Source: Rosa chinensis (taxonomy: Eukaryota > Streptophyta > Magnoliopsida > Rosales > Rosaceae). Taken from it: a stretch of DNA of 64,000 nt. The position numbers were made by a program, and so were the translations under genes. Where the stretch lies: contig NC_037091.1 in assembly GCF_002994745.2 (NCBI RefSeq), forward strand, positions 26,231,789-26,295,788. The letters run 5' to 3'. Numbering within the stretch: the first letter of the stretch is position 1; the number at the start of each line of letters is the position of its first letter. Under the pieces are notes generated by a model. It had not been told where the DNA came from, ran no database searches, and was given only the letters and a program-made list of their open reading frames with translations. Shown one piece after another: positions 46,000 to 58,084 of this stretch.

Positions 46000-46706
46000 G
46001 CAAAGCACTGATAATGAGTCCTTAGATCTATCGTTAAAGTCTTCAGTTCAGAGAGGGAGATGCAGATCTCAAATTGATGATGTTCAAGGTTTCCCTCAAC
46101 AGTTAAATGTTCCAAAAGAAGGCAGTTGAAAAATCAATGTATGACTCACGACCTATAGCCCAATGTCTGTAACATGCAGGGACTTAAGCTTCGGCAACCA
46201 TTCTGGTGAAGGATTCTTGATCACGAAACTATTACCCAGCTTCAAAACAACTAGTGTTTTGAGCTAAAAAAGACAGTCAGACAAAGCATTTGGGGGGCCG
46301 AATATGCCAGTTCGAATAGAATTGAAATATAAGTCAAGTTGCTCTATCTGACAGCTATTCGAGATGCTAAACCATTCATCAAGCCGATGCCAAAGATCAC
46401 ATAGGTTCAAATCAATGATATGAAAAACACATTTCTTGACCGGAACCGAGCAGCGATTTAAAAGTGCCCGATCCACATATGCTATGAAATCAGCAGTTGA
46501 GCAGAAACCTTTATCAGAGAAGTTGACATTGGGAGTAAAAATCCAAAGATCTTTTCTATCTTTCAACAAAGCGCCTCTCCTGACAGCTCATTTCACAGAT
46601 TTCAATCCAAGAAAATCAACTATACTAGTACGAAGTAAATCCGGGAGCGCAGTTATCCGATCATTTAATGCTTGACTCTTAGAATCTAAATCCATTGGTA
46701 CACCAT
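46000..46706 (-). pseudogene. F-box/LRR (FBD-type) pseudogene
   Basis: Minus-strand F-box start: NDRITALPDLLRTSIVDFLG, then the stop TGA at 46588-46590, then KDRKDLWIFTPNVNFSDKGF, followed by an LRR-like part (VFHIIDLNLCDLWHRLDEWF, SNSCQIEQLDLYF). A further stop is at 46264. From 46263 to 46000 LRR-like pieces (LKTLVVLKLGNSF, WLPKLKSLHV) continue across more stops, until LTR copy 2 cuts the gene. It is in frame with the ribosomal P2 sequence upstream. Confidence 0.8.
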
Positions 46707-46707
46707 T

Positions 46708-47007
46708 GGACTCTTCCTTCTCTTGTACCTTCTCCTCCATCTGCTCAGCAGCTGCAGACATGGCTACAAACAATCCGCTGCCACCAATTGGAACTGGAAA
46801 TGGAAATGGAAAAACGGATGCCAACTTATCCCTTGCATGTGCAATGACTTACGTTTCATTCTTCCCTTCGAGTTCTGACAATACCAACTTGATCCTGTCG
46901 CTGTCGACTTCAGTTCCAACGGAGGCGAGAATGGTTTTCAAGTCCTCGACAGAGGGGCTGGTGTTGCCGTCCAGAACAGTGAGCAAATACGCAGCAACAA
47001 CCTTCAT
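46708..47007 (-). pseudogene. 60S acidic ribosomal protein P2 retrocopy, fused to the F-box sequence
   Basis: ATG at 47007 gives MKVVAAYLLTVLDGNTSPSV, then EDLKTILASVGTEVDSDRIK, the N-terminal dimerisation domain of plant RPP2. After a stop (TAA, 46849-46851) it continues ARDKLASV, an altered Ala-rich hinge and EEKVQEKEESN. The conserved acidic tail (DDDMGFSLFD) is missing; F-box sequence follows in the same frame. No introns interrupt it, although plant RPP2 genes normally have them (family knowledge), so a retrocopy is likely. Confidence 0.82.
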
Positions 47008-47161
47008 CTCTGCTCTAAAGCTCAGAGCTTCAGACGCTGTGGTAGACTGCCCCTAGTGTTAAGAGTAGTTTGTGTCCCATAAATATTGCTTTTTGCTATG
47101 CCAAATAAAGGAAAAGAAGAAAAGATTTCAGCAATGTTCAATTTGGGAGAGTTTTGGAAAA

Positions 47162-47612
47162 TGTTAATGCTCAAAGTCCGGCGGTAGCCGATCTTTCGTT
47201 TAACGAGGGTCCAATTGGCGGACCGTTAATCTGAGGACTTGATGGCCTTCGCTAGCTGCCACACGAGAGACAGGGCGTCAGAGGGAGACCGCGTTGGGCT
47301 GTCTTCACTTCTCTGATGCCTAAGTCAGTCAATGTATACAAGTAGCATAACAGTAAAATGAATAGTAAATGCGTAATTAATGAGGAGAAAGGAGAGAACC
47401 TTTTATAGGTGCTTCGATTCCCAGCGTCGCTATCTTGGCGCAGCGCTTGGAGGAGTGTCAGCGGTGATCTGGGGGCGATCCAGGGCTCAGGCGGTAGCCC
47501 GCCTTGCTGTGCCTTCGCAGGTCACTCCTTTGGTGAGAGTCAGTACCTCTGGCGGTACAATGAGCGTGGCTCATTATAGCTTATTATGCTTGCAAACGCA
47601 CATGTAGGTACA
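47162..47612 (+). repeat. 5' LTR
   Basis: 451 bp; TTTTATAGGTG near 47400 may be the promoter. It lacks a block of about 45 bp (AGAAGGTTGATCTTCTTC...) present in the right LTR. It is followed by AGTCCCCCAAGTCCCCAGTC, also found after the related LTR at 58600. Confidence 0.75.
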
Positions 47613-48189
47613 AGTCCCCCAAGTCCCCAGTCAAGGAGGGAAATCTTGGTTAGAGAGTTGATCGGCGGTGTGAAGCGTTACCTTCGCTAGACTTGCAAAA
47701 GCATAATTAGCGTCAGTGCGTTGTCAACCATGGATTTATTGAGCGAACGCTTTATACCCTTTCGGGTGGGCCCTTGCTAGGCCCGCCAGGGAGTCCCCCA
47801 CTCCCTAGCCAAGACGGACCTCCAGATGGTCGGTAAATTGTTTGTTGAGGGGGCTGCACAGAGCAGAGGGTGTTAGGTAGCGAGCCCAATCTTTAGTACC
47901 CAAATGACGGGGGTCAATGTACCAGATCAGGGCAGTCGTAGACTGTTGACAAGTCCCCGTGTCTCGTAGGGATGATCTGACCGTAACGCCGCGTGGCGGT
48001 CGTTGTCAGAGTGAGGCGTAGCCTCGGGATTCGCCGATGGTGGATATCCCCCCGCTGGTTGTAGCAGGAAGCAGCGTCTCGTAGACGTGCCTGGCGGTAT
48101 TTTATTGAGCGGTGTTGCACTCAGTAAAGTACGCAGTTTGCAAGATAGAGCTCGGCCAACGATGTTGAGTGTAGCCGAGGCCGTCTTTC

Positions 48190-48515
48190 TTGCCAGTTGA
48201 CGAGCGGAAGTTCCACTAGCGGGGTTTCGCTCAGCGGGGACTTCGCCACCTGGAAGGTGAAGTGAGAAGTTCCGCTAGCGGGGACTTCGTCACTTGGAAG
48301 GTGACAAGTGAGAAGTTCCGCTAGCGGGTTTTCGCTCAGCGGGGACTTCTTCACTTGGAAGGTGACAGGTGAGAAGTTCCGCTAGCGGGGTTTTCGCTCA
48401 GCGGGGACTTCGTCACTTGGAAGGTGACAAGTGAGAAGTTCCGCTAGCGGGGACTTCTTCACTTGGAAGGTGAAGTGAGAAGTTCCGCTAGCGGGGTTTC
48501 GCTCAGCGGAACTCC
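48190..48515 (+). repeat. Tandem array of hairpin-forming units (GTTCCGCTAGCGGGG)
   Basis: About six irregular units of 45-70 bp, each with AGTTCCGCTAGCGGGG, (T)TTCGCTCAGCGGGGACTTC and CACTTGGAAGGTGA. CCGCTAGCGG is a perfect 10-bp palindrome. The last unit pairs AGTTCCGC with GCGGAACT across a 17-base loop. Immediately downstream, GTGGCTAACCC/GGGTTAGCGTG (about 48570-48610) is another inverted repeat. Confidence 0.85.
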
Positions 48516-49283
48516 TGACGATTGGCGTTTTCTTCCCAAGTGGTGACTTCCATTAGACGCTTCGTCTGATGGTGGTCGACACGTGGCTAACCCATAGAGG
48601 GTTAGCGTGTGGAGGGGTATCTCGTCTGCCTAGCCATCTCCTTGCCATTAATGCTAAGTAATGATGGATTTTGTCGCCTAGGTTAATCTGGAGAGTCAGT
48701 GGAGACGTGGGACACGTGTACGGCTGGTATTTGATGTCGTTTTTCAGTGAACGGCCTAGAACTGTTTGACGTTGACATAAAAGAGGGAGAAGTTAGCGAG
48801 ATTTGACACTTTGCCAAAGCTTCAAACTCCATTCCTTATCTTCAAGCTCTGTTCGGCTGAGAATCGAGAAGAAAACTGCTGCGATTTCATGGAGTTATCA
48901 TACCCAAAAGGACGACGACCTTCTGCCTCGAGGATAAGCGCTCATGATCTCACCAGAGACTCCATCTCTAAGGTTGGTAGCCTGAATCTTATCCCTGTTT
49001 CATTGGATTTTTGATATTGCCAGTTTCTGGGTTTTAGGTATTTTTGTGATATGCTCTTCCTTGACGTGTTGTGAGGGTGCAAGGTGAGAGTATTGGGGTT
49101 GGATTATGGTGTTTGATAGAGTTAGGGCTTAGGGATTTGCTAGATGGTCGAATCTGGGTTGAGTGTGTTTGTTCTTGTTTTGGCATTTTCTGGGTGAATG
49201 TTCTTGACGTTCTTGGGTATAACTGATAAAAGGGATAAGTTAGATCTTGTGTGAGCTGACTGATTTGGGTTTTAGGGTTTGGG

Positions 49284-51830
49284 ATGGCCGACGTCATAGA
49301 GATTTCAAGCAGTGAGGATTCCGGGTCCGAAGTGTCGTTCAACGCGGCGGATAGAATTTTTATTGACTAGTTGCATTCGTCTGCCCGTGCAGGAACCTCA
49401 CTGCCAGAACCGCTAGAGGTTGAGCCGCTATAAACCATACCTTGGGACGTAGCCATGGGTCGTGCTTCGGGTCTAGAGAGTTCTAGGGAAGGGGAGGCTG
49501 CCGCTGCCCAAAATATGCGTGATGAGCGGTTGGCAAGTAATTGTACTGCTAGTGGTTCCGCTGACGGGGGAGAGGTGGCGGGGGAGGATGTTGAGTCAGC
49601 GTGGGTCCTCCAGGACGGCACCCCTGTTGATGAGGTGGGAGGTAGGATGACTGTTGTAGCCGTCAACCTGCTGAAGCGGATGTTTCGGTTGCCAGGCGTA
49701 GTGAAGCTGTGTCCGCCGATAGTGGAGGTGAAAGCCTCGATTCTTCCAACGGGGTTTGCCGCCGTGCACGAGGCGATATTTCGCCAGGGTGTGACCTTCC
49801 CGCTAGTACCAAACCTCCAAATTTTGGTGTGCGAGTTTGGCGTTGCCTTTGGGCAAATCTACCCTAACATGTGGAGGTTGATGCTGGAGCTGAACTCGCT
49901 ATGGCGGTTGTCGGGTTGCGAGGGACCGACTGTGGCGGAGGTGCTACACTTCTACGAACTGGTGTACGTAAAGCGCCAAGGTTGCGGAGGGCAGGTAAAC
50001 CTGAGTTGCCGCCAGGGAGCGCCAAAGCTGATCGAGAACCTGAGAGATTCCATGTCCTACTGGCAGGGGACCTTCTGTATGGCCACGACGGGGTGGGAGT
50101 ACCAGGCGGGGTTCAACGAGGGGGAGCCGACGTTTAGGATTAAGTTAGAGTTTCAGCCAATTTGAGGTTGTTTGTCGGTCTCCGCTAAACATGACTGGTG
50201 GGTTTTGTTTTTACATAGCCTTGTACTCTATACTGACGATTACCCTTTTTTGTGCAGCCGGGTTGCGGTATAACCTAACTCGCTAAGAAGAGTACCGCGT
50301 GGCACGCATCAGAGGTTGCTGGCGGAATCGCAATTTGCTGGACTTTCGTCTCCTCACTGGCTGGGAGTTGTTGGTCTATCAACAACTGACTCGTGCTGTT
50401 GGTAAGCAATCTCTGCCATTCCGCACCTTTGATGAGACTGCCCCAGGCTGACTAGTTTGCTGTTTTTTTTGTAGAAACTCCGCCGGGTAACAAAGCGAGC
50501 CGTGACGCCTTTGCGAAAGCCATGGACTGCGCCGAGATAGATAACTTCCTGGAAACCATGTACGCTTCCGGGCTGGCGGCTCAGCAGACGGTTGTGAACC
50601 AGGAAACGCTGGAGCTAAGCCCGTCTGAGGTTCCTGTGGTGCTATCCATGCCGCACCACTCCCATCTTGGTGGTGACGGGATGCCTTCGGTTTAGGCGGG
50701 GACTGGTGCGGTAAGCGAGGCGGTGCCGCAGAAAGAGAGAGCGCCGGCCACCCGGTGCGGGTTGCACAAGAAAACAGTGCGCCCAGCGGAGGCTGTCACC
50801 GTTACAGGGTCGGAGCCGCCGATGAGGGGGTCGAGGGCTGCTTCTGCTGGAAGCACAAGGGTGCTTCAGCGAAAACGCCGTCAAAACGACTCTGGCGGGG
50901 AAGAGGAGGGTGATGTGGAGATCACTGGGGCCCACTAGCAGAAGAAGGCACGACAGGCCCCGCCTAAGGCTCCTGCGGACGCGGCGAAAGAGGTGCCCAC
51001 GAGCGACCTAGACTCTTTCGCAGGGTATGCCGAGTTCCTAAATGATGGTGAGCGGGAGTTTCTTTATCACCTCTGCGAGCGGCTCGGGTTCGACGGCCTG
51101 GAGGGGATTGTGCGCTCGACCGCCGTTGACCAATCGCCCTTCAACACAGCGTTTGGGCACATCTCTGTTGGACTGCACGAGATGTTTGTGGAGGCGTCGA
51201 AATAGCCTCGGGTTGAGCGGGAGCTCAGGGAGGAGGTGACGGGCCTTCAGAGGGAGTTGGGGGAGGCTCAGGACAGGTTGGCAGACGTGGAGAGACGCCT
51301 GACAAAGGCTGACTGTGATGCAGCAGATGCCCGTGGCAAGTTGGCCGTCGCCATTGAGCGGGACCTGGAGCAGAATAATCAATTCTCCAAGCTGGAGCAA
51401 GATATGTCTCTGCTGCAAGATCGGGTGGCTGCCAAGGATAAGAAGGTTGAAATCCTTCAGCGGGAGTCTGCAACCAGGCTGGCCGAGGTTAAACGGTTGG
51501 AGGGTGAAGTCACTCGCCTGGGGACCGAGGGGAGCCGCGTTGCGGCCACTGCCGTGGAGTCATTCAAGCAGTCGGCTGAATATCAGAAGGCGCTGACCGA
51601 AGCGGCAAAGGCCGGTGCCCTAGCCAATGTGGAGATGCTGCAACAGAAAGGCGCCATTGACTGGGCGAAGGCGTCCATGCCGTCAGCAAAGGATGCTCCG
51701 CCGGAAAAGGGTATTGCCCCCGAGGTTGATGGTGCCCGCTCGGGTAGTGGGGAAAGTGGCGCGTGCCCAGCAGATGACTCCCTATGGACTCCTACCCAGG
51801 GCGTCAGAGGGAGACCGCGTTGGGCGGTCT
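49284..51830 (+). pseudogene. Degenerate spliced gene: gypsy-type 'putative transposase' N-half, coiled-coil C-half
   Basis: ATG at 49284 (MADVIEISSSEDSGSEVSFN) opens a frame that runs to 50166, then across introns 50167-50257 and 50402-50474 (GT-AG) to about 51830. The N-half has the plant 'Transposase (putative), gypsy type' pattern (FPLVPNLQILVCEFGVAFGQ, then IYPNMWRLMLELNSL). Next come RRNRNLLDFRLL-like sequence, a basic linker (QRKRRQNDSGGEEE), and a long coiled coil (LQRELGEAQDRLADVERRL). Seven stops interrupt it: 49368 TAG, 49431 TAA, 50163 TGA, 50284 TAA, 50693 TAG, 50936 TAG and 51203 TAG. The function of this protein in the family is unknown. Confidence 0.72.
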
Positions 51831-52198
51831 TCACTTCTCCGATGCCTAAGTCAGTCAATTGTATACAAGCAGCATAACAGTAAAATGAGTAGTAAATGCG
51901 TAATTAATGAGGAGAGAGGAGAGAACTTTTTATAGGTGGGGAGAAGGTTGATCTTCTTCTTATTTTCGATGTGGGACTGATGTGCTTTGATTCCCAGCGT
52001 CTGGAGCTTCTGACGCTATCTTGGCGCCGTGCGTGGAGGCGCATCAGCGGTGATCTGGGGGCGATCCGGGGCTCAAGCGGTAGCCCTCCTAGCTATGCCT
52101 TCGCAGGTCACTCCTTTGGTGAGAGTCAGTACCTCTGGCGATGCAATGACCGTGGCTCATTATAGCTAATTATGCTTGCAAACCCACATGTAGGTACA
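51799..52198 (+). repeat. 3' LTR, 5' truncated
   Basis: Begins at GGCGTCAGAGGGAGACCGCG and ends GTAGGTACA. The first about 110 bases seen in the left LTR are not recognisable before it. Confidence 0.75.
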
Positions 52199-55130
52199 GA
52201 GAATATCTACTTCGTGTGAATTATGAAAAAGAAAATAGAAGAGAATAAATGTTGATTTAGGTTTCCTGATTGCATACCAGTTGAATGAAGACCAAATTGA
52301 GGGAAGATACATGATGATTTCTGCAATGAAGATTACATGGAAGATTCAAGATTGTTCCCTACTTCTCAAGGAATATTTTGATTGGTTGAATGACATCAAA
52401 AAAGTAGATTTCGACCTTGATACTTTGGGTAATAGTGCACATATAAAGGAACCTTTGTGAGACGTTACAACATACCACAAAATTTAGAATCAAAACACAC
52501 AATTCGTTCCCCTTCTTCTCTCAATATTTCGATAATCATTCCATTCTTCAAAGTTCATGACTGTGAAGCATCTCCATCCTCATTCAAGCATCCTTGCCAC
52601 GATCCTCATCCATTCCACCACCTTTGAAGCTTCTTGCATCCTTGAAGATTTAAAAAGTGTAACCATGGCCACCTTTTTATGTTTTTGGTTTTGTTACTTT
52701 GTAAAACTATTTTCGGATTTGATTTTGGTTTTAATGAATTGGTTGTTGCGATTTCATGTTAGATTGAAGTTTTGATTTTAGATATGTTTTCGAATACTCT
52801 GAAGCATGTTTTAGGTTTGCAAAGTGTGATTTGCGATTTCAATATTGTTATGCTTGATTGTTGGTTTTGTGCGAATAACCCATCGTTTATGTGTTTGTTG
52901 ATCTTTGGATGCATATTTTGATTGATGAATATGTAATTGAATCCATATTAAGATATGCTAGTGTTCTAGGTTTTAATAATTTAAGTGGAAAACCTATAGT
53001 TCCTTAGTTAATCAACAATGAGTTTTGCATGATAAGATTAGCATTCTAACTTGTTATCTTTGCTTGAATTGATCAAACTTCCATATGTGCTTAATGCGTT
53101 GATTGTGTTCTTGTTAGTGATTAGCTACAACGAGTAATTGCATGCTTAATAGGGTTGACTATGCTGAGTTCATCTAGTTAATTTAATTAAGAAAAGTAAA
53201 AAGGACTTTGTATGCGTTCATCTCTGTTTTTGATTGATTCCTTGCTATAACATGTTTTGATTCGTGATTGATACTTTGAAACCTTGCCAACGTGCTAATA
53301 GTAGTTAACTCTATCTAATTTCGTTCTATTCATCTTAATCTATTTGATTATGTGTTTTGATGTGTCACATATATATAATTAGTTGTTAATTTAGGAATAA
53401 AATCTCAAAACCCCTTCTCTTGTATTTTCGTAAATATTATGTTTATATATTTTTTGTTTATCTAACGTTTTCTTTTTGCAGGAATAAATACCCCTAATTA
53501 ACGGTTGAGAACGGTACCCTACTAACTCTTACTATATTAATAGGGTTTTAAATTGAACACCAACTTTTGTACAGATCATTCACAAAGCATAAATCTACCT
53601 TCATCGCTTAAATGAAAAGACCGAATTTATTGACCAATAAATCTTGGACGCCTTCCCCAGATGACCGATCACAATCTGACAAAGGCAATGCATCTGAAAC
53701 GTTGATGAATTACCTCTCCAACGCCAGATAGCAAAACCAAAAACTCATCCCTCCTTCCAAACCCATAACCCTAGATAACTTCACATTCCTAATCAATACA
53801 CTAAGTCTACAAATCTTCCGATCCAACCCACTAATCAAGGCTGCAAATGGCGAGCGTACTCGATCTCAACAAACCTTACTTCTCAGTGACCATTGAATAT
53901 CTGGAAAAGAATGTCTTCAAAAATGGATTCAACTACATTGTTGAATACCCGGAAAAGATGATGATTTTTCTAGTAGTGAATTTAACGGTTTTACCTAAAT
54001 GATACCACATTGTGATAACATTTGTAAATTGGTTAAAAAAGCAACAATAACTAGTTGTACGTGAAATAGTTACTACATCTAAAACAAAGATTATCTATTT
54101 TTAGATTTAGTGTTGTAGAATGCATATAAAAAGAATTATATTTGGTTAAGAAAACTATTAATGATATAATTATTTAGTAATAAAGACTATTTAACTAATA
54201 GTAATTTGGTGAGTCTAGGTTAGAAGGTTTTTTTATATTTTTTTTTAAAGGAAACAATGTAATTGCCAATTGATAATCAAACATTAATTGGCTAATGATT
54301 TAATGAATTAGTAATGAAGACTATTTCACTAATAGAAGAAACAAGGCTAAGGGAATTGTTGGTTTTATTTTATTTTCCTTTATATTTAAAGATTCAAAAC
54401 TTTTATTATTAACATTATTTTAAATAATAGCAAAAGTTATCTGTTTTGGTTTTTCAAGAGTCATGTTCTTTTGAAGAGGCATGAAGAGTTTATATAAACT
54501 TGAGCTCTTCAGACAAGGAAAGAACGGACAACTACTCTCTTCTTTCCCCTGTTCTTTATCTTCTTCTATTATCAAAACTTCCTTCTGTACCAATTCATAT
54601 CCTCCATTCTTGGGTAATCGATAAAAGCTTGGCATCCCGTCTACTGTGAACGTGCGAAGCGGATTAGACAACCTGTGAGGTATAAGGGTTGTATCTTGGA
54701 GTTTGTAGATGACCGCCAACACCTGCACGAAGGGAGGCGTCTACGGCTTTAGGACAGCGACTGCCATGCCTCTTTTGTTCTCACAAGCCAGATTTCTCTA
54801 ACCATTTTCCTTCCTCTTATTTGTGATTGTGATTATATGATTGAGTTCTCTGTTTGATTGATTTGATTTAGTAGACTTAGTACTGCTTTTATAACAATTG
54901 GATGATCCAAAATATTCAACAAAATGGGTGTATGCTAAACACCCAGGTACCAAAGAAAATTCCAATATTCAAACTACAATTGAGTTGAATAAAAGAACTC
55001 TTATCAGCAGGTATCAATGCTTTTTTTTTTCTCTAGTATGGATCGTCTTTAAATTTTTAACATATATATATATATATCATTGATATTCAAAATTTTGTAA
55101 AACAAGAATTGATACTTTTATGTAAAAATA
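52199..55130. other. AT-rich retroelement remnants; no confident gene
   Basis: 52230-53560 has the composition of an old Athila-type LTR: a clustered CATCC/CTTGAAG leader like that of 32580-32810, then long T-rich sequence and CTTTTTGCAGGAATAAATACCC near 53480. 53850-53960 has a short open stretch (MASVLDLNKPYFSVTIEYLE) that I cannot identify. 54728-54420 on the minus strand is a 102-codon open frame (MPSFYRLPKNGGYELVQKEV) without a recognised family. Confidence 0.35.
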
Positions 55131-55139
55131 ATGATGAAT

Positions 55140-58084
55140 ATACTACTGGGTTGTTCATCAATCATGCCTTACAACATACTTCTTTTGAGGGTCAAATCAA
55201 GTATATGTGTAGTAGACGTTATAATACCTACTATACATACACTTGATTTGATATGCAAGCTATGTTGCATCATATATCTAGCATGTATGAAGAAGATAAT
55301 TTGGTACCAACAAGGCCTGCTGAAGGTCCATCATTGCCTCATGGCTCTAGTCCTGATGTATAAATATTATACTGACTTCTAGAAGATGCTAACTGAATTG
55401 TACCCTAGTGCAAGGAAAAAGATGTTTGATTTCTTAATAAAGTTGTATCAGTTTTTTTCTTCTTCTTTTTAGAATAAAAGTTGTATCAGTTAAAAGCATT
55501 GGATGATTAGAGTTGTGTGTCGTTCACACAGTTGCTTGACTTGTTGAAAGCATATTTTCCTTCGAGAGACACTATTCCTGCTACCTTTTATTTAACAAAA
55601 ATTTTTTATTAAAGATCTTGGGCTGACATACCAAAACATCGACGCATGTCCTAATAGTTATATGTTATATATGATAATGCTTCAAACACAGTTTGTCATG
55701 TATGTGGTAATAGTCGCTGCAAAAAGAACGGCTTTACTGACACGACATCCACTAAGAAGACACCTGCCATAGTTTTCCGTTACTTTCCATTAAGACAAAG
55801 ACTTCAAAGGTTGTACATGTCTCGCCATCTAGATACATCTTGCTTGGGTAGAATTAGACAAAATTGACTATGATTTTGGATACGAGGGTCAAAATGTTTG
55901 TTTGGGTCTAGCTAGTGACAGATTCAACCTTTTTGGTACGACAAGCTTTTGCCACAATACCTAGCCTGTTATAATTACTGTTTACAATCTCCCTCTTTGG
56001 TTATGCATGAAAAGACCAAACATATATATGTACTTGCAACCATTAGTATACGAATTACATATAACGAATTTAAGAAAGAGGTTTTCCAAGTGAGGGCGGC
56101 ATTATTTTGGACTACAAATGATTTCCCTACATATGCTATGTTGTATGGATATAGCACAAGGGTGTCTATAGCTTGCTCGACTTGTAGTGAGAAGACTGAT
56201 TATTTGATATTGCATTATGAAAAAGAAAAAAAAATCTACATGGGGAATTTAAAGTGGCTTCCAAATGACTATATTTTTCGTACATGGCGCAATAAATTCA
56301 ATAAATCAACTGAGTATCGTAAACCGCCCAAACCATGAAAGGGTCAGATTGCTTGGAGACAACTAGTATTTTGATGTTCCAACTTGGAAAGGGAAAGAAA
56401 AAAGGGTCCACTAGTAAAAAAATACTATTTTAAATAATAATAACACAAATTACACGGGGCACTTAATATTGCATCATAATTTAGATGTCATACATGTTGA
56501 GAAGAATGTTACAGATAGTGTCATTAGGACTTTATTAGGAACTGATGGAAAAAATAAAGACAACTTGAAGGCCCGACAAGGCATTCTATCCCTAACCACT
56601 TGGTGGCTGAACATGGTTGCCTCCAGTGAAATACACTTTATAGAATGATGAAAATACATCAATATACAAAATAACTGCATCGGTTCGGGCTTCTGATGAA
56701 TTTTCATCAAACATTCGTAGATATGTGAAAGTCAATAAAAGAAAATTAGTTTGTCCTAAAAGTCATAATTTTTCACATAATCATGCCGTATCTACTTCCA
56801 GTGGCTATTCGTCATGCTTTACAACCAGACATAACAAAGGTGTTATTGGAGCTCATTGCATTTTTCAGGCAATTATGCACTAAAATTGGTACAATAGACC
56901 ATTTTCATGATTTGTCGAATCGGATTGCTGAAACATTTTGCAAATTAGGGATGTTAATGCCACGATCTTCTTTTGACATCATGGTACACCTAATACACTT
57001 GGCAGATAAAGCAGCAATTGTAGGACTTGTACAATTTCAATGGATGTCTAGTATTTTATGTGAGAAAATTAATTAAATTTATTTATTTATTATTTGTTTG
57101 CAAAGAGTCATTTAATTATTTTAGTAAACATTCCGATCGCTGCATGTCTTATGATATTGTCGATGCTTCTTTGCCAAAGAAAACTATTTCATAATTCTGT
57201 CATTGATATTTTTTCGAAGTTATATTCATAATATGATTGTATAGGTACAACAATCACATTAACATTAATTGATAATGATTATTATTTTTTCAGTCAGGTA
57301 CCTACATGCCTGAAGAAAGTATGTATGCAATCGGAGTCAGCTGAGGGAAGCATTGTAGTAGGTTACATAATTAACGATCTCCATTATTTTGTCCTATGCA
57401 TTTGTTAGATGGGGTTGAGTCAAATCGAACAAGGATTGGTCATATTGCTGATGACCCGAAGGTTGTTTCTCATGAAGGGTTATCATCATTTGTTGAAAGA
57501 GGATGGTCATTAAAATTTGGACATAATTTTAGAATCCCTGATACTAAATGGAAACGTATCTACATGCATGTGTTGATTAATTCCTCTCAGATCAAGTAAT
57601 ATTTACAGTAAGTCATTTTCATTCTTGTGATAATGTCACTAATTAAATTTCTTTCATGTATCACTAATGAACGATGTATGTGTGACATTGTTAGAGATCA
57701 TATAGCAGACACTCAACAAACTAAGCATAAACATACATCTTTGATGGAGGCTGAAAAACAAGAGAATGGATCATTTTGGAAATATTTTCAAGACTTGGTA
57801 AGATTTAGTTCAATTAATATATCACTTTTTTCATGTATTACACCTAAAGCATCATATGTCAATGATACAAATAAAGGTAAAAGTACAACGAAAAGAAGAC
57901 ATCGATCAAGACACTCGAGCCTTAGCTATACGACCAAATAAAGCTGTAAGGCGATTTAACAAGTATATCATGAACGGTTTTCGTGATTTTGTCAAATTTA
58001 TTGACGCCCAATTAAAGACTCAAAACTAAGGCGTTTTTGTCAAAGTTGAGGTTAGTAACTATGATAGAGCAAGAGATTGCAAAC
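55140..58084 (+). pseudogene. CACTA (En/Spm) transposase TNP2, heavily decayed
   Basis: Plus-strand remnants in family order: LLEDAN (55380), LGLTYQNIDACPNSYMLY (55620), CHVCGNSRCKKNGF, RYFPLRQRLQRLYMSRHLDT, FQVRAALFWTTNDFPTYAML (56090), NLDVMHVEKNVTDSV (56480), LPVAIRHALQPDITKVLLEL with ELIAFFRQLC (56800), EGSIVVGYI (57340) and a DUF4216-like stretch FNKYIMNGFR..KTQN*GVF (57955-58040). Many stops and frameshifts. The reading is cut at 58085 by an LTR fragment. Confidence 0.85.

Larger units (their letters stand above)
47162..52198 (+). mobile_element. LTR retroelement carrying a spliced 'gypsy-type transposase' gene
   Basis: The left LTR (47162-47612, TGTTAATGCTCA...GTAGGTACA) and right LTR (51799-52198, its first about 110 bp missing) share long stretches (GTCAGAGGGAGACCGCGTTGGGC, TCACTCCTTTGGTGAGAGTC). 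Flanks GAAAA and GAGAA could be a diverged target duplication. There is no reverse transcriptase or integrase, so it is non-autonomous. The internal region has a tandem palindrome array and one degenerate gene. Confidence 0.7.

Noticed and set aside
49367..49666. Minus-strand 99-codon ORF opposite the LTR-borne gene
   Set aside because: Low-complexity Ser/Ala/Thr shadow of a GC-rich plus-strand gene.
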